Positions 1-7,282 of a stretch of DNA of 9,480 nucleotides are shown piece after piece. Location: positions 1 to 9,480 of the forward strand of contig JALUZN010000205.1 in NCBI GenBank assembly GCA_027011835.1, written 5' to 3'. Under the pieces are notes generated by a model. That model had not been told where the DNA came from. It searched no databases and saw nothing but the letters and a program-made list of their open reading frames with translations. Position 1 is the stretch's first letter; each line of letters opens with the position of its first letter. Both the position numbers and the translations under genes were made by a program. The stretch is from Draconibacterium sp. (GTDB lineage: Bacteria > Bacteroidota > Bacteroidia > Bacteroidales > Prolixibacteraceae).

Positions 1-2230
1 GGATACAATTGCAAATGCCGCAGGTTGCGATTCGGTAATTACAATAAATCTTATAATTAACGAAAGTACCAGTTCAACAATTATTGAAACTGCTTGCGAC
101 AGTTACGAATCACCAAGCGGGAATTATATTTGGACAAGCAGCGGTAACTATCAGGATACAATTGCAAATGCCGCAGGTTGCGATTCGGTAATTACAATAA
201 ATCTTACAATTAACGAAAGTACCAGCTCAACAATTTCTGCAACTGCTTGCGATAGTTACGAATCACCAAGCGGAAATTATGTTTGGACAAGCAGCGGTAC
301 CTATCAGGATACAATTTTGAATGCCGCAGGTTGCGACTCGGTAATTACGATAAATCTTACAATTAACGAAAGTACCAGTTCAACAATTACGGAAACTGCT
401 TGCAACAGTTACGAATCACCAAGCGGGAATTATATTTGGACAAGCAGCGGCACCTATCAGGATACAATTGCAAATGCCGCAGGTTGCGATTCAGTAATTA
501 CAATAAATCTTACAATTAACGAAAGTACCAGTTCAACAATTTCTGCAACTGTTTGCGACAGTTACGATTCTCCGAGCGGAAATTATACATGGACAAGTAG
601 CGGTACATATATCGATACACTTGTCAGTTCAGCAGGTTGCGACTCTGTGATTACTGTAAATTTAACGGTTCATAAAAGTACAAATTCAGAAATTACTGTA
701 GTTATTGAAGAAAGTGATTTCCCGTATATTTTTGGGACTCAAACTTTAACATCAGCAGGAGAATATACCGAAATATTCCAGTCGCAAAATGGCTGCGACA
801 GTACGGTTACTCTTAGTTTAATTGTGGGAGATGTAATTCCGCCCCGTTTGAAATGTAGAGCCATAAATATTTTTCTTGATGAAAATGGAAGTTATGAACT
901 TAGCGAAACTGATATTGCTACCATATCAGAAGGTTCTACAGATAATACTACTGCCGCCGAAGATTTAATAACAACTGTGTCTCCTTCTACTTTTAATTGC
1001 GAAAATGTGGGTGATGCGTGGTTGCGCGTTTACGTAACCGATGAGGCAGGAAACAAATCTTCACGAGGTTGGATTCGTTGTACCGTAATCGATTCCATTG
1101 ATTTATCGTTTGTGCCTGTCGGGGATATTGAGATAGAGGTTGCAGCTGGCATTTGTGAAACAAAAGTTGAATATCCGGAAATTAGTACAATCAATCCGTG
1201 TGCGCAAATTGAATTTGTTGAAGGTCTTGGCCCTGACGGTATGTTTCCTTTAGGAACAACTACCGAAACATGGCGGGCAATAAACACAAGTGGCGACACA
1301 ACAGAGGTCTCTTTCGATGTAACCGTAACAACAGTCAATTCATTGCCAACGCTCTTGCAGCTAACAGATACATTAATCGATGAAGATTCAGATCCGGTTA
1401 CTTTGCCATTAAGAGGTATCTCGTACGGAAAAGATTGTATGGAACAGGGAATAACAGTTTCTGCCGTTACCAATAATTCTGCATTGTTAACTAATATCGA
1501 GGTTAATTATACTGAAGGAGATTCTGTTGGTTCGTTGGAGTTTACAATTGCTCCCAATTTTAGTGGTAGTGCAGAAGTAACCGTTACAGTTGAAGACCGT
1601 GAAGGTGCAATAGTTTCGGATACGTTTGTTATTACTGTGTCTCCGGTTAACGATCCTCCGTTTGTGGTAACATCTGTTGCAAATCAGATGGTATATGCTT
1701 CGTATGAGTTGAAAATATCAGTTAGTTCAATTTTGGGAGAATTATTTGACGATATTGATGATACAACGTTAACTATTGTTGTTGCCAAAGAAGATGGTGC
1801 AGCATTACCTGCGTGGGCAACAATTATAAATGATTCACTAATTTGCACACCTATGATTGCAGACACTGGTAGTTATACGTTTGTTGTTACGGCAACCGAT
1901 GCTGCCGGAGCATCCAGCTCGACTAAATTCACATTAATTGTTAAAGATTATCCAACAGCAATAGATTATATTGAATCTGGTATATTTGAAGTTTCGATGT
2001 TCCCAAATCCAACAAAAGGGGAAGTTACACTTAAAATTAATTCATCGAGTATTAACGATTCGGAAGTTATCGTAAGGAGTATTACAGGAAGTGAAGTGTT
2101 CCGAAAAAGTTATAAAGCTACTAATTTAATAAAACTTGATTTGTCGGAACAGGTAAGTGGAGTCTATTTGGTAACGCTTAAACATGGTAATAACTCTGTT
2201 ATAAAAAAACTGATATTGGATAAAAGGTAA
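1..2230 (+). CDS. Large T9SS-secreted adhesin-like protein, 3' part (5' end outside window)
   Basis: The reading frame is open from base 2 to the TAA at 2228-2230, giving 742 residues with no start in view; the in-frame TTG at 317 lies inside a repeat and is not a start. Domains by window residue: about 1-225 are 51-residue repeats, each with two cysteines (ACDSY and GCDS motifs) that could form one disulfide per Ig-like unit; about 224-277 is a diverged repeat keeping only GCDS. About 276-447 are two HYR-like modules (VTDEAGN; PLGTTT), about 448-554 a cadherin-like module ending VNDPP, and about 555-649 a dystroglycan-type cadherin-like module (PAWATI...DTGSYTFVVTATD). Residues 662-742 are a type A sorting domain starting FEVSMFPNPTKG, with VSGVYLVTL and a basic end. 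The family context implies export by T9SS and surface anchoring or release. An adhesin or matrix role is inferred; no catalytic domain is visible. A strong terminator follows. Confidence 0.88.
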   Translation, partial: DTIANAAGCDSVITINLIINESTSSTIIETACDSYESPSGNYIWTSSGNYQDTIANAAGCDSVITINLTINESTSSTISATACDSYESPSGNYVWTSSGTYQDTILNAAGCDSVITINLTINESTSSTITETACNSYESPSGNYIWTSSGTYQDTIANAAGCDSVITINLTINESTSSTISATVCDSYDSPSGNYTWTSSGTYIDTLVSSAGCDSVITVNLTVHKSTNSEITVVIEESDFPYIFGTQTLTSAGEYTEIFQSQNGCDSTVTLSLIVGDVIPPRLKCRAINIFLDENGSYELSETDIATISEGSTDNTTAAEDLITTVSPSTFNCENVGDAWLRVYVTDEAGNKSSRGWIRCTVIDSIDLSFVPVGDIEIEVAAGICETKVEYPEISTINPCAQIEFVEGLGPDGMFPLGTTTETWRAINTSGDTTEVSFDVTVTTVNSLPTLLQLTDTLIDEDSDPVTLPLRGISYGKDCMEQGITVSAVTNNSALLTNIEVNYTEGDSVGSLEFTIAPNFSGSAEVTVTVEDREGAIVSDTFVITVSPVNDPPFVVTSVANQMVYASYELKISVSSILGELFDDIDDTTLTIVVAKEDGAALPAWATIINDSLICTPMIADTGSYTFVVTATDAAGASSSTKFTLIVKDYPTAIDYIESGIFEVSMFPNPTKGEVTLKINSSSINDSEVIVRSITGSEVFRKSYKATNLIKLDLSEQVSGVYLVTLKHGNNSVIKKLILDKR
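2..672 (+). repeat. Tandem 153-bp coding repeats (51 aa), four full units plus a partial
   Basis: Units begin with the Asp codon of the D-T-I/L motif at 2, 155, 308, 461 and 614, exactly 153 bp apart, so the frame is kept. The first four intervals are full units; the fifth starts the transition into diverged sequence. The array evidently continues upstream of the window. Counted by eye, the 153-bp stretches that start at the Ile codon before each ET/AT motif (near 86, 239 and 392) differ at about 7 positions between first and third, but 13 to 15 between neighbours. This points to a two-unit (306-bp) duplication step. Each unit encodes motifs such as ACDSYESPSGNY, WTSSGTYQDT and AAGCDSVITINLT. 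Confidence 0.95.
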
Positions 2231-2281
2231 ATTTTTTATAATCTTTTGAAACAATATTTAGCGATTTTCAGCAGTAGAGCT

Positions 2282-2334
2282 AAAACATAGAAGGGGTAAA
2301 TTCACGAATTGGATTTACCCGCTTTTATGTTTTT
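2282..2334 (+). terminator. Strong intrinsic terminator of the adhesin gene
   Basis: The arms at 2282-2301 and 2313-2333 pair over about 20 bp with one G-T wobble and one bulged G. The innermost part is GGGTAAAT against ATTTACCC around an 11-base loop. The outer part pairs AAAACATA with TATGTTTT, so the descending arm also supplies T-rich sequence ending in TTTTTA. It lies about 50 bp after the stop codon, as expected for the end of this transcript. Confidence 0.8.
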
Positions 2335-2359
2335 ATACTCAATTCATTTAGCTTCTCGG

Positions 2360-2611
2360 ATCCCGATGTACATCGTGATTATCCTTTGCCGTTGGCTTTA
2401 GCCAACGGATTTAAAGCATGTCAAAAACAATTGGGCTTCAGCCCAGAATAATTTGTTCCTAAAAAATATAGTTTGATAGATTCCAGGGCCAGTAGATTGA
2501 TTTGTAGTTTCTATGTCCGCCCTTAAAAGGGACGGCAAAGAATATTTTTTATAACCCGATAAGCAAAAGAAATAAGCAAAAAAAACCAATCAATCCCAAT
2601 GTACATTGGGA
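2360..2611. repeat. Cluster of five REP-like palindromes, possible non-autonomous RAYT-type element
   Basis: Five palindromes lie in about 250 bp. They are 2360-2379 (core CGATGTACATCG), 2389-2408 (CCGTTGGCT/AGCCAACGG with a TT loop), 2432-2445 (TGGGCT/AGCCCA with a TC loop), 2517-2535 (CCGCCCTT/AAGGGACGG with a bulged A) and 2594-2611 (perfect 18-bp palindrome, core CCAATGTACATTGG). The outermost two share the pattern CCC-R-ATGTACAT-Y-G. CTTTGCCGT at 2384-2392 is repeated inverted as ACGGCAAAG at 2532-2540, so the inner part also has its own inverted ends. Tight tetranucleotide-loop hairpins of the GGCTTTAGCC type are typical of REP sequences acted on by IS200-like REP-associated tyrosine transposases (RAYT). 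No transposase gene is present. Assignment to that class is inference. The stretch 2231-2661 contains no credible gene. Confidence 0.6.
2578..2611 (-). terminator. Possible intrinsic terminator of the GH3 gene
   Basis: Read on the minus strand, the perfect palindrome at 2594-2611 (stem TCCCAAT/ATTGGGA, loop GTAC) is followed after eight bases by eight T residues (A tract 2578-2585 on the plus strand). An alternative fold pairs CCAAT with a second ATTGG directly next to the T tract. It lies about 50 bp past the GH3 stop codon. The same palindrome is part of the REP-like cluster, so a mobile repeat may be serving as the terminator. Confidence 0.45.
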
Positions 2612-2661
2612 GAAAAGCTATATGGTTTGAGTATATTAATTATCTGTTCCATCTCGGGAAT

Positions 2662-5274
2662 TTAGTCTATTTCTAAAACCTTACCTTTTAACCGAATACG
2701 GGCTGAAACGGTTTCAGCACTTTTTTCTCCGGGTTGTCCTCCGCCAACCGAAATGGTAAACCAGCCCGGTTCAATTACCCGTTTATTGCTTTCACCAATC
2801 ATCGAAAACTGGCGGGCAGTTAAATTAAATTCAACTGTTTTCGATTCTCCTGCTTTTAAATGAATTCGTTCGAATCCTTCGAGTTGTAATTTTGGGCGGG
2901 GTGTAGATGCCTCTTCGTCTTTCAGATAGAGTTGCACCACTTCGTCGCCATCTTTTTTGCCAGTATTTGTAACATTTACTTTTACGGTAACATCGCTTCC
3001 GGTTTTTGCTTTTTTTGCCAGTTTTAAGTCGGAATAACTAAAAGTTGTATAACTCAATCCATAACCGAACGGATAAAGCGGCTCTTTTTCGAAATATTTG
3101 TATGTTCTGCCTGCCATATCGTATTCGTCGAAAGGAGGTAGCTGATTAACCGATTTGTAGTAGGTAACCGGTAGTCGCCCGGCCGGATTGTAGTCGCCAA
3201 AAAGAACGTCAGCAACGGCTGTTCCTCCCTCTTGTCCGGGATATCCTGCCGAAAGAATTGCATCTACTTTTTGGTTGGCCTCGTTTATGGCGAGTGCGCT
3301 GCCGTTTAACAGAACCAAAATAACCGGTTTCTCGGTTGCCTCAATGGCCTGCATTAAATTGCGCTGTGTTTTTGGAAGTTTTAAATGAGTACGATCGCCA
3401 CCTTCAAAACCATCTACTTTTATGGGCATCTCTTCACCCTCTAACCGTTGCGATAACCCCAAAACCAAAACTACTGCGTCGGCCTTTTTTGCAACCTCTA
3501 CGGCATCTTGCTGCATGGTTGGATTTGGTTTTGTCCATAAAAATTTTGCGTCGCCATCGCCGTGCCAGTTTTTATATTCGTACACAAATTTATATTTCTT
3601 TCCGGCTTCCATTTCTACTGCTTTCTCGCGATGAAAAGCAGCATCCGGACTGAAATGGCTTAATATTTTTTCTCCTTCGAGCCAAATGGTTAGTGTTGGC
3701 ATTCCCCAACACCCAATGTGGTAAGTTCCCGAAACAGGAGGAACAATATACCCGGTCCAGCGAATACTGAAATTGTCGTCGGGAAGTACTGCTGAAGGTG
3801 ACCCGGCTTCCCAATAGAAATTTATATTCTTGTCGATACGTGTGAAGGCCGGTTCTCCCTGTAGCTTCGAGTTGGCAAAGTACTCGCCTGTAACACCGGG
3901 AGTTCCATCTTCTGTAACCAGATATTCTCCCGGAATAGGGTAAAGATTATCAACTCCCTGAGCAAGATTTGAACCTTCTGAAAAAAGGATTTTTGTATTT
4001 TTAAGTTTCTGTTTTAACCCTTTTAAAACGGTAATCGGATTTTTAGCAATTCCGTTATAGTTTCCAACAAGTGCTTCCCAGTTATCGGCATTCGGGCCAA
4101 TAACAGCCAACGTTTTAATATCTTTTGAAAGCGGTAGAATATTGTTATTGTTCTTGAGCAAAATAATGCTCTCTTTAGCAGCTTCGAGTGCGAGCTCATC
4201 GTTCTTTTTCGATGTGTTTACCGAGAAAGGAATTTGCGCATATTTTACCACCTCGTCGGGGTCGAACATGCCCAGTTTAAACCTTGCCATAAAAATGCGT
4301 TTCAGTGCCACATCAATTTCATCTTCGGTAATAAGTCCGCGTTTAAGCGATTCACCTAAATGGCTGTATGAATCACCGCAATTGAGGTCTGTTCCGTTTT
4401 TAACAGCAACAGCTGCTGCTTCTGCCGCATCTTTCGAGAATCCCTGAAATTGAAAAAAGTCGGAGATTGCCCAACAGTCGGAAACAACATAACCTTTAAA
4501 TCCCCACTCGCCACGTAAAATGCCATTTAGCTCCGGGTTGGCACAGCACGGAAAGTCGCGAAACTGGTTGTATGCGCCCATAACCGAATAGGCACCTCCA
4601 TCTTTTATGAGTGTTCTGAAAGCCGGCAGGTAGGTTTCGCGTAAATCGCGCTCGCTAATTTGTGCATTAAACTCATGACGTAGTGATTCGGGGCCTGAAT
4701 GAACCGCGTAATGTTTTGCCGTAGCCACCACTTTCAGGTATTTGGGGTCATCGCCTTGCAGTCCTTTTACAAACTGTTTCCCCAGCTGACCGGTCAAGTA
4801 CGGATCTTCGCCATAGGTCTCGTGCCCACGTCCCCAACGTGGGTCGCGAAAGATATTAATATTAGGCGACCAAAAAGTTAAACCCTGATAAATTCCGCGT
4901 TTACCCCGTCGTAAAAATTCGTGGTGTTTTGCACGCGCTTCGTCGGAAATGGCAGTAGCAACCCGGTAAATTAAATCTTTATCCCACGAACCTGCAATTG
5001 TTATCGACTGTGGAAAAACGGTTGCATAACCGGCACGGGCAACACCGTGCAAACATTCGTTCCACCAGTTGTATTCAGGTATTTGAAGCCGGTCGATTGC
5101 CGGTGCATTGTAGAGCAACTGACTAATTTTCTCTTTTACGGTCATTTGCGAAACTAAAAGATCGACCCGCTCGCTCATAGGAATGTCGGGGTCTAAAAAA
5201 TCGAAATTCTCGTTTTGTGCAATCGTTATAAAACTTAAACTCACTAAAAAAAGGCCAAATACTATCTTTTTCAT
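2662..5274 (-). CDS. Secreted glycoside hydrolase family 3 enzyme with PA14 insert (beta-glucosidase or beta-xylosidase)
   Basis: This 870-residue exo-acting glycosidase should release terminal beta-linked sugars from oligosaccharides. Residues 1-20 are a signal peptide ending ITIAQ, with no lipobox Cys. The (beta/alpha)8 domain spans about 30-340 with RWGRGHETYGEDP (146-158), KHYA (187-190) and VVSDCWAI, in which D266 is the expected nucleophile. The GH3 C-terminal alpha/beta domain (about 360-740) is interrupted by a PA14 module at about 455-585, a module often linked to glycan binding or substrate choice. The acid/base is probably a glutamate of LEGEE (612-615). A fibronectin III-like domain covers about 775-845 (PRPKLQLEGFERIHLKAGES). 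SDC in place of SDW and the early YNWWNECLHGVA motif recall beta-xylosidases, whereas PA14 insertion is common in beta-glucosidases, so substrate is open. There is no T9SS tail, so a periplasmic location is likely. It is divergent from the CBM/GH-A-like pair. Confidence 0.93.
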   Translation of the reverse strand: MKKIVFGLFLVSLSFITIAQNENFDFLDPDIPMSERVDLLVSQMTVKEKISQLLYNAPAIDRLQIPEYNWWNECLHGVARAGYATVFPQSITIAGSWDKDLIYRVATAISDEARAKHHEFLRRGKRGIYQGLTFWSPNINIFRDPRWGRGHETYGEDPYLTGQLGKQFVKGLQGDDPKYLKVVATAKHYAVHSGPESLRHEFNAQISERDLRETYLPAFRTLIKDGGAYSVMGAYNQFRDFPCCANPELNGILRGEWGFKGYVVSDCWAISDFFQFQGFSKDAAEAAAVAVKNGTDLNCGDSYSHLGESLKRGLITEDEIDVALKRIFMARFKLGMFDPDEVVKYAQIPFSVNTSKKNDELALEAAKESIILLKNNNNILPLSKDIKTLAVIGPNADNWEALVGNYNGIAKNPITVLKGLKQKLKNTKILFSEGSNLAQGVDNLYPIPGEYLVTEDGTPGVTGEYFANSKLQGEPAFTRIDKNINFYWEAGSPSAVLPDDNFSIRWTGYIVPPVSGTYHIGCWGMPTLTIWLEGEKILSHFSPDAAFHREKAVEMEAGKKYKFVYEYKNWHGDGDAKFLWTKPNPTMQQDAVEVAKKADAVVLVLGLSQRLEGEEMPIKVDGFEGGDRTHLKLPKTQRNLMQAIEATEKPVILVLLNGSALAINEANQKVDAILSAGYPGQEGGTAVADVLFGDYNPAGRLPVTYYKSVNQLPPFDEYDMAGRTYKYFEKEPLYPFGYGLSYTTFSYSDLKLAKKAKTGSDVTVKVNVTNTGKKDGDEVVQLYLKDEEASTPRPKLQLEGFERIHLKAGESKTVEFNLTARQFSMIGESNKRVIEPGWFTISVGGGQPGEKSAETVSARIRLKGKVLEID

Positions 5275-5311
5275 ATCAATCTAATTTACTGTTCTGTTCT
5301 GTTACGGTAAA

Positions 5312-5341
5312 AATAATTATTTAAAATTTATTAGCATACAA
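5312..5341 (-). promoter_or_regulatory. Candidate Bacteroidota-type promoter for the GH3 gene
   Basis: On the minus strand TTTG ends at 5339 and is followed, 19 bases later, by TAATTATT (5312-5319). The spacing matches the Bacteroidota -33 TTTG / -7 TAnnTTTG arrangement, but the -7 box fits only at TA and partly beyond. It lies about 40 bp upstream of the GH3 start. The match is weak in such AT-rich sequence. Confidence 0.25.
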
Positions 5342-5688
5342 ATCATTAAAAAAAGAATTTAAACAACTTCAACTTTTACCCTTAAAAGAAAATGTTTTAC
5401 TTCTTCGAAATACTTTTATTTCATTTCCTGTCAATTTATACCTGATGCTCCCTTTTATTTTCCTGACTATTGCTTTTCCCTTGAATTCCCTTTTGTCATA
5501 AGAAGCTTGTCTCCTTTGTACAGTAGTTTTTTTAAACACGTATTAATTTTATACTTTCGATGCTTAAATATTTAGTTTCAATAATTAATTCTGCACAAAA
5601 AACATCTTTCAAAGTATGAAACGAGCATGGTCGACAAAACACAAAAGCTTATGTATAAATTGTGCATGCGAGTTCCATGGGTCAAGAA

Positions 5689-5718
5689 TTGCAATTTTTA
5701 CTTGTATGTTTATCTTTT
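5689..5718 (+). promoter_or_regulatory. Candidate Bacteroidota-type promoter for the CBM-protein operon
   Basis: TTG at 5689-5691 is followed by 19 bases and then TATCTTTT at 5711-5718, close to the -33 TTTG / -7 TAnnTTTG pattern of the Bacteroidota primary sigma factor. A transcript starting near 5725 would have a leader of about 20 bases before the start codon at 5746. Based only on motif and spacing. Confidence 0.35.
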
Positions 5719-5745
5719 TGAATTACAATATTTTAATATAATTAT

Positions 5746-7272
5746 ATGCGAATGAATAAAAAATTAATACTCTTTTTAGTAGCATTAGTAGTAGCTTACA
5801 ATGGTTTTGCACAAAAAAATATTTACAATAAATACAATGGTAATTTTGAATTAGGAAACATTTCTAATTGGAGAGCCATAGAAGTAGTTAACGGTGTTGC
5901 GCGTCATATTGAAAATGAAGAAACAAGTAGTAGCGTTGAAATTACAGATGATTCTAATAGCGGTAGGTACGCTGCCGAATTTACCTGGGGCGTTAGTCCG
6001 GCAATTAGTGATATTGTGTTCGATTTAAAAACACCGGTAACAGTAGGTGAGAAATATATTTATAGAGTATCTGCAAAGGTCTCTTCAGGTTCGTGCCGAC
6101 TACGGGTTTATGCAACATATTATGATGTTAATAATAAAGTTCTGGGCGATTTTAATGAATCTTCCTGGGTATTAACAAATGAATATACACAATATGAGTG
6201 GGCAATACCTTCAGTAGCACCTCCTGGAACTTCTTTTGCCGTTATTGGAGTTAGAGCAATTAATGCCAATGGTACGCGGTGGCCCGATTCGGCAGTTACT
6301 ACCATAATTGATGATGCTCAGTTATGGGAAGGTTCTGTTGGAGAAGAATATACACTAATAACCAGTCTTACTGGTACAGGAGATGGAAGTGTTTCTTTAA
6401 GTCCTTCAGGTGGTACGTATGCATCTGGCACAGAGGTTACCATTACTGCAAACGCATATTATCAAAGTGAATTTGTTTCGTGGGGTGGCGATGCTTCCGG
6501 CACAACCAATCCAATTGTTATAACTATGGATGGAAATAAAAATATTTCAGCAACTATTAATAGTCAGGTATTTAGTTGTGTTGAAATGACAAATGATTCT
6601 AAAGAGGGGGCCAATGCAGTTAAATTTACCTGGCGTACTGATGAGAGTATCGATGATATCTTTTTTGAAATCAGTCCGAAAATTTTACCAAATGCTGATT
6701 ATATTTTTAAAGCCTCTGCCAAATCAGAATCCGGTCCTTGCCTTCTGGTAATGCATGCTGATTTTTATGACGCTGGTAACACTTTAATAAGTAGTTCTAA
6801 CGACGACTCCTGGCAATTAACAGATGCCTACGCCCAACATGAATGGGCACTGCCAACATCGCCCGAAAATACATCATACGTTAAAGTGGGTTTTCGAGTG
6901 TATAATGCCGATGGTTCCAGATGGCCTGACACTGATATTGTTACTGTAATTGATGAGGTACAATTATGGGGCTCGTCACCATTAAGTGTCGATGATCAGG
7001 AAATTAATGAACTGTTTGGTTTAAAGGCGTTTCCAAATCCTATTTCGTCGGGTACAACATTAAATTATCATTTAGATAAGAATTCCTTTGTTAATGTCTC
7101 TATTTTTAATTCGTTTGGTCGTTTGGTTGAAACATTGGTGAACGAAGAACAACCATTTGGCAGTCGTACCATGAATTGGGACGGGGGAAATTTACCCGGT
7201 GGAGTTTATTATGTCAGGTTAAATGTTTTAAACGGAAATACACAAGTAATAAAAGTTTTAATAAATAATTAG
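5746..7272 (+). CDS. T9SS-exported non-catalytic protein with two carbohydrate-binding-like modules
   Basis: This 508-residue protein probably binds glycan at the cell surface; I recognise no catalytic domain. The signal peptide ends about residue 23 (NGFAQ). The ATG at 5752 (MNKKLILF) is an equally good start, two codons in. Residues about 26-196 form a CBM4/9- or CBM16-like beta-sandwich: an opening NGNFELGN..NW strand, a central VTVGEKYIYRVSAKV strand and a closing TTIIDDAQLW strand, typical of calcium-binding jelly rolls. Residues 201-272 match a divergent InlB B-repeat (GSVSLSPSGGTYASGTEVTITA, given here only as its pattern of G-S-V, G-T-Y and F-V-S-W-G-G-D). Residues 275-410 are a second copy of the CBM-like fold (DSWQLTDAYAQHEWALP, VTVIDEVQLW) that lacks the opening strand. 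Residues 424-508 are a type A sorting domain (LKAFPNPISSGTTL, LPGGVYYVRL). The next gene starts 10 bp later, so the two are probably co-transcribed. The CBM family and ligand are uncertain. Confidence 0.85.
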   Translation: MRMNKKLILFLVALVVAYNGFAQKNIYNKYNGNFELGNISNWRAIEVVNGVARHIENEETSSSVEITDDSNSGRYAAEFTWGVSPAISDIVFDLKTPVTVGEKYIYRVSAKVSSGSCRLRVYATYYDVNNKVLGDFNESSWVLTNEYTQYEWAIPSVAPPGTSFAVIGVRAINANGTRWPDSAVTTIIDDAQLWEGSVGEEYTLITSLTGTGDGSVSLSPSGGTYASGTEVTITANAYYQSEFVSWGGDASGTTNPIVITMDGNKNISATINSQVFSCVEMTNDSKEGANAVKFTWRTDESIDDIFFEISPKILPNADYIFKASAKSESGPCLLVMHADFYDAGNTLISSSNDDSWQLTDAYAQHEWALPTSPENTSYVKVGFRVYNADGSRWPDTDIVTVIDEVQLWGSSPLSVDDQEINELFGLKAFPNPISSGTTLNYHLDKNSFVNVSIFNSFGRLVETLVNEEQPFGSRTMNWDGGNLPGGVYYVRLNVLNGNTQVIKVLINN

Positions 7273-7282
7273 ATAATAAAAA

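Larger units (their letters stand above)
5275..5745. promoter_or_regulatory. Divergent intergenic region between GH3 and the CBM-protein operon
   Basis: This 471-bp AT-rich stretch contains no credible gene and must carry the promoters for both directions. Visible items are three tandem CTGTT units (5289-5303) in the GH3 leader and a pyrimidine-rich tract at about 5405-5505. There is also a small dyad TTTCA-N5-TGAAA (5607-5621), nested inside a wider inverted repeat TGCACAA (5592-5598) / TTGTGCA (5660-5666). The dyads could be operator sites for a sugar-responsive regulator, but short AT-rich dyads also arise by chance. No riboswitch or RNA gene is recognised. Confidence 0.5.

Noticed and set aside
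2..672. CRISPR-like array of regularly spaced repeats
   Set aside because: The period is 153 bp with no distinct repeat/spacer division, the units stay in frame, and the sequence encodes a clear tandem protein repeat.
1030..1473. Minus-strand frame of 147 codons opposite the adhesin gene
   Set aside because: It is antisense to a well-supported HYR/cadherin-like coding region and shows no family motif.
317..2230. A complete gene starting at the TTG codon at 317
   Set aside because: The frame is open from base 2 and the TTG is a leucine codon within a 51-residue repeat, at a position where the other repeats have alanine; the true start is upstream of the window.
2398..2589. Minus-strand reading frame of 63 codons in the intergenic region
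   Set aside because: It runs through the REP-like palindromes and poly-A/T stretches, has no recognisable domain, and such frames are commonly produced by these repeats.
4142..4447. Plus-strand frame of 101 codons inside the GH3 gene, and similar frames at 3336-3653 and 4699-4881
   Set aside because: They are low-complexity shadows (Ser/Ala-rich) opposite strongly supported GH3 motifs.
5275..5745. Possible small RNA or riboswitch in the long divergent intergenic region
   Set aside because: I see only weak short dyads and AT- or pyrimidine-rich sequence, with no known riboswitch core and no strong hairpin plus T tract.
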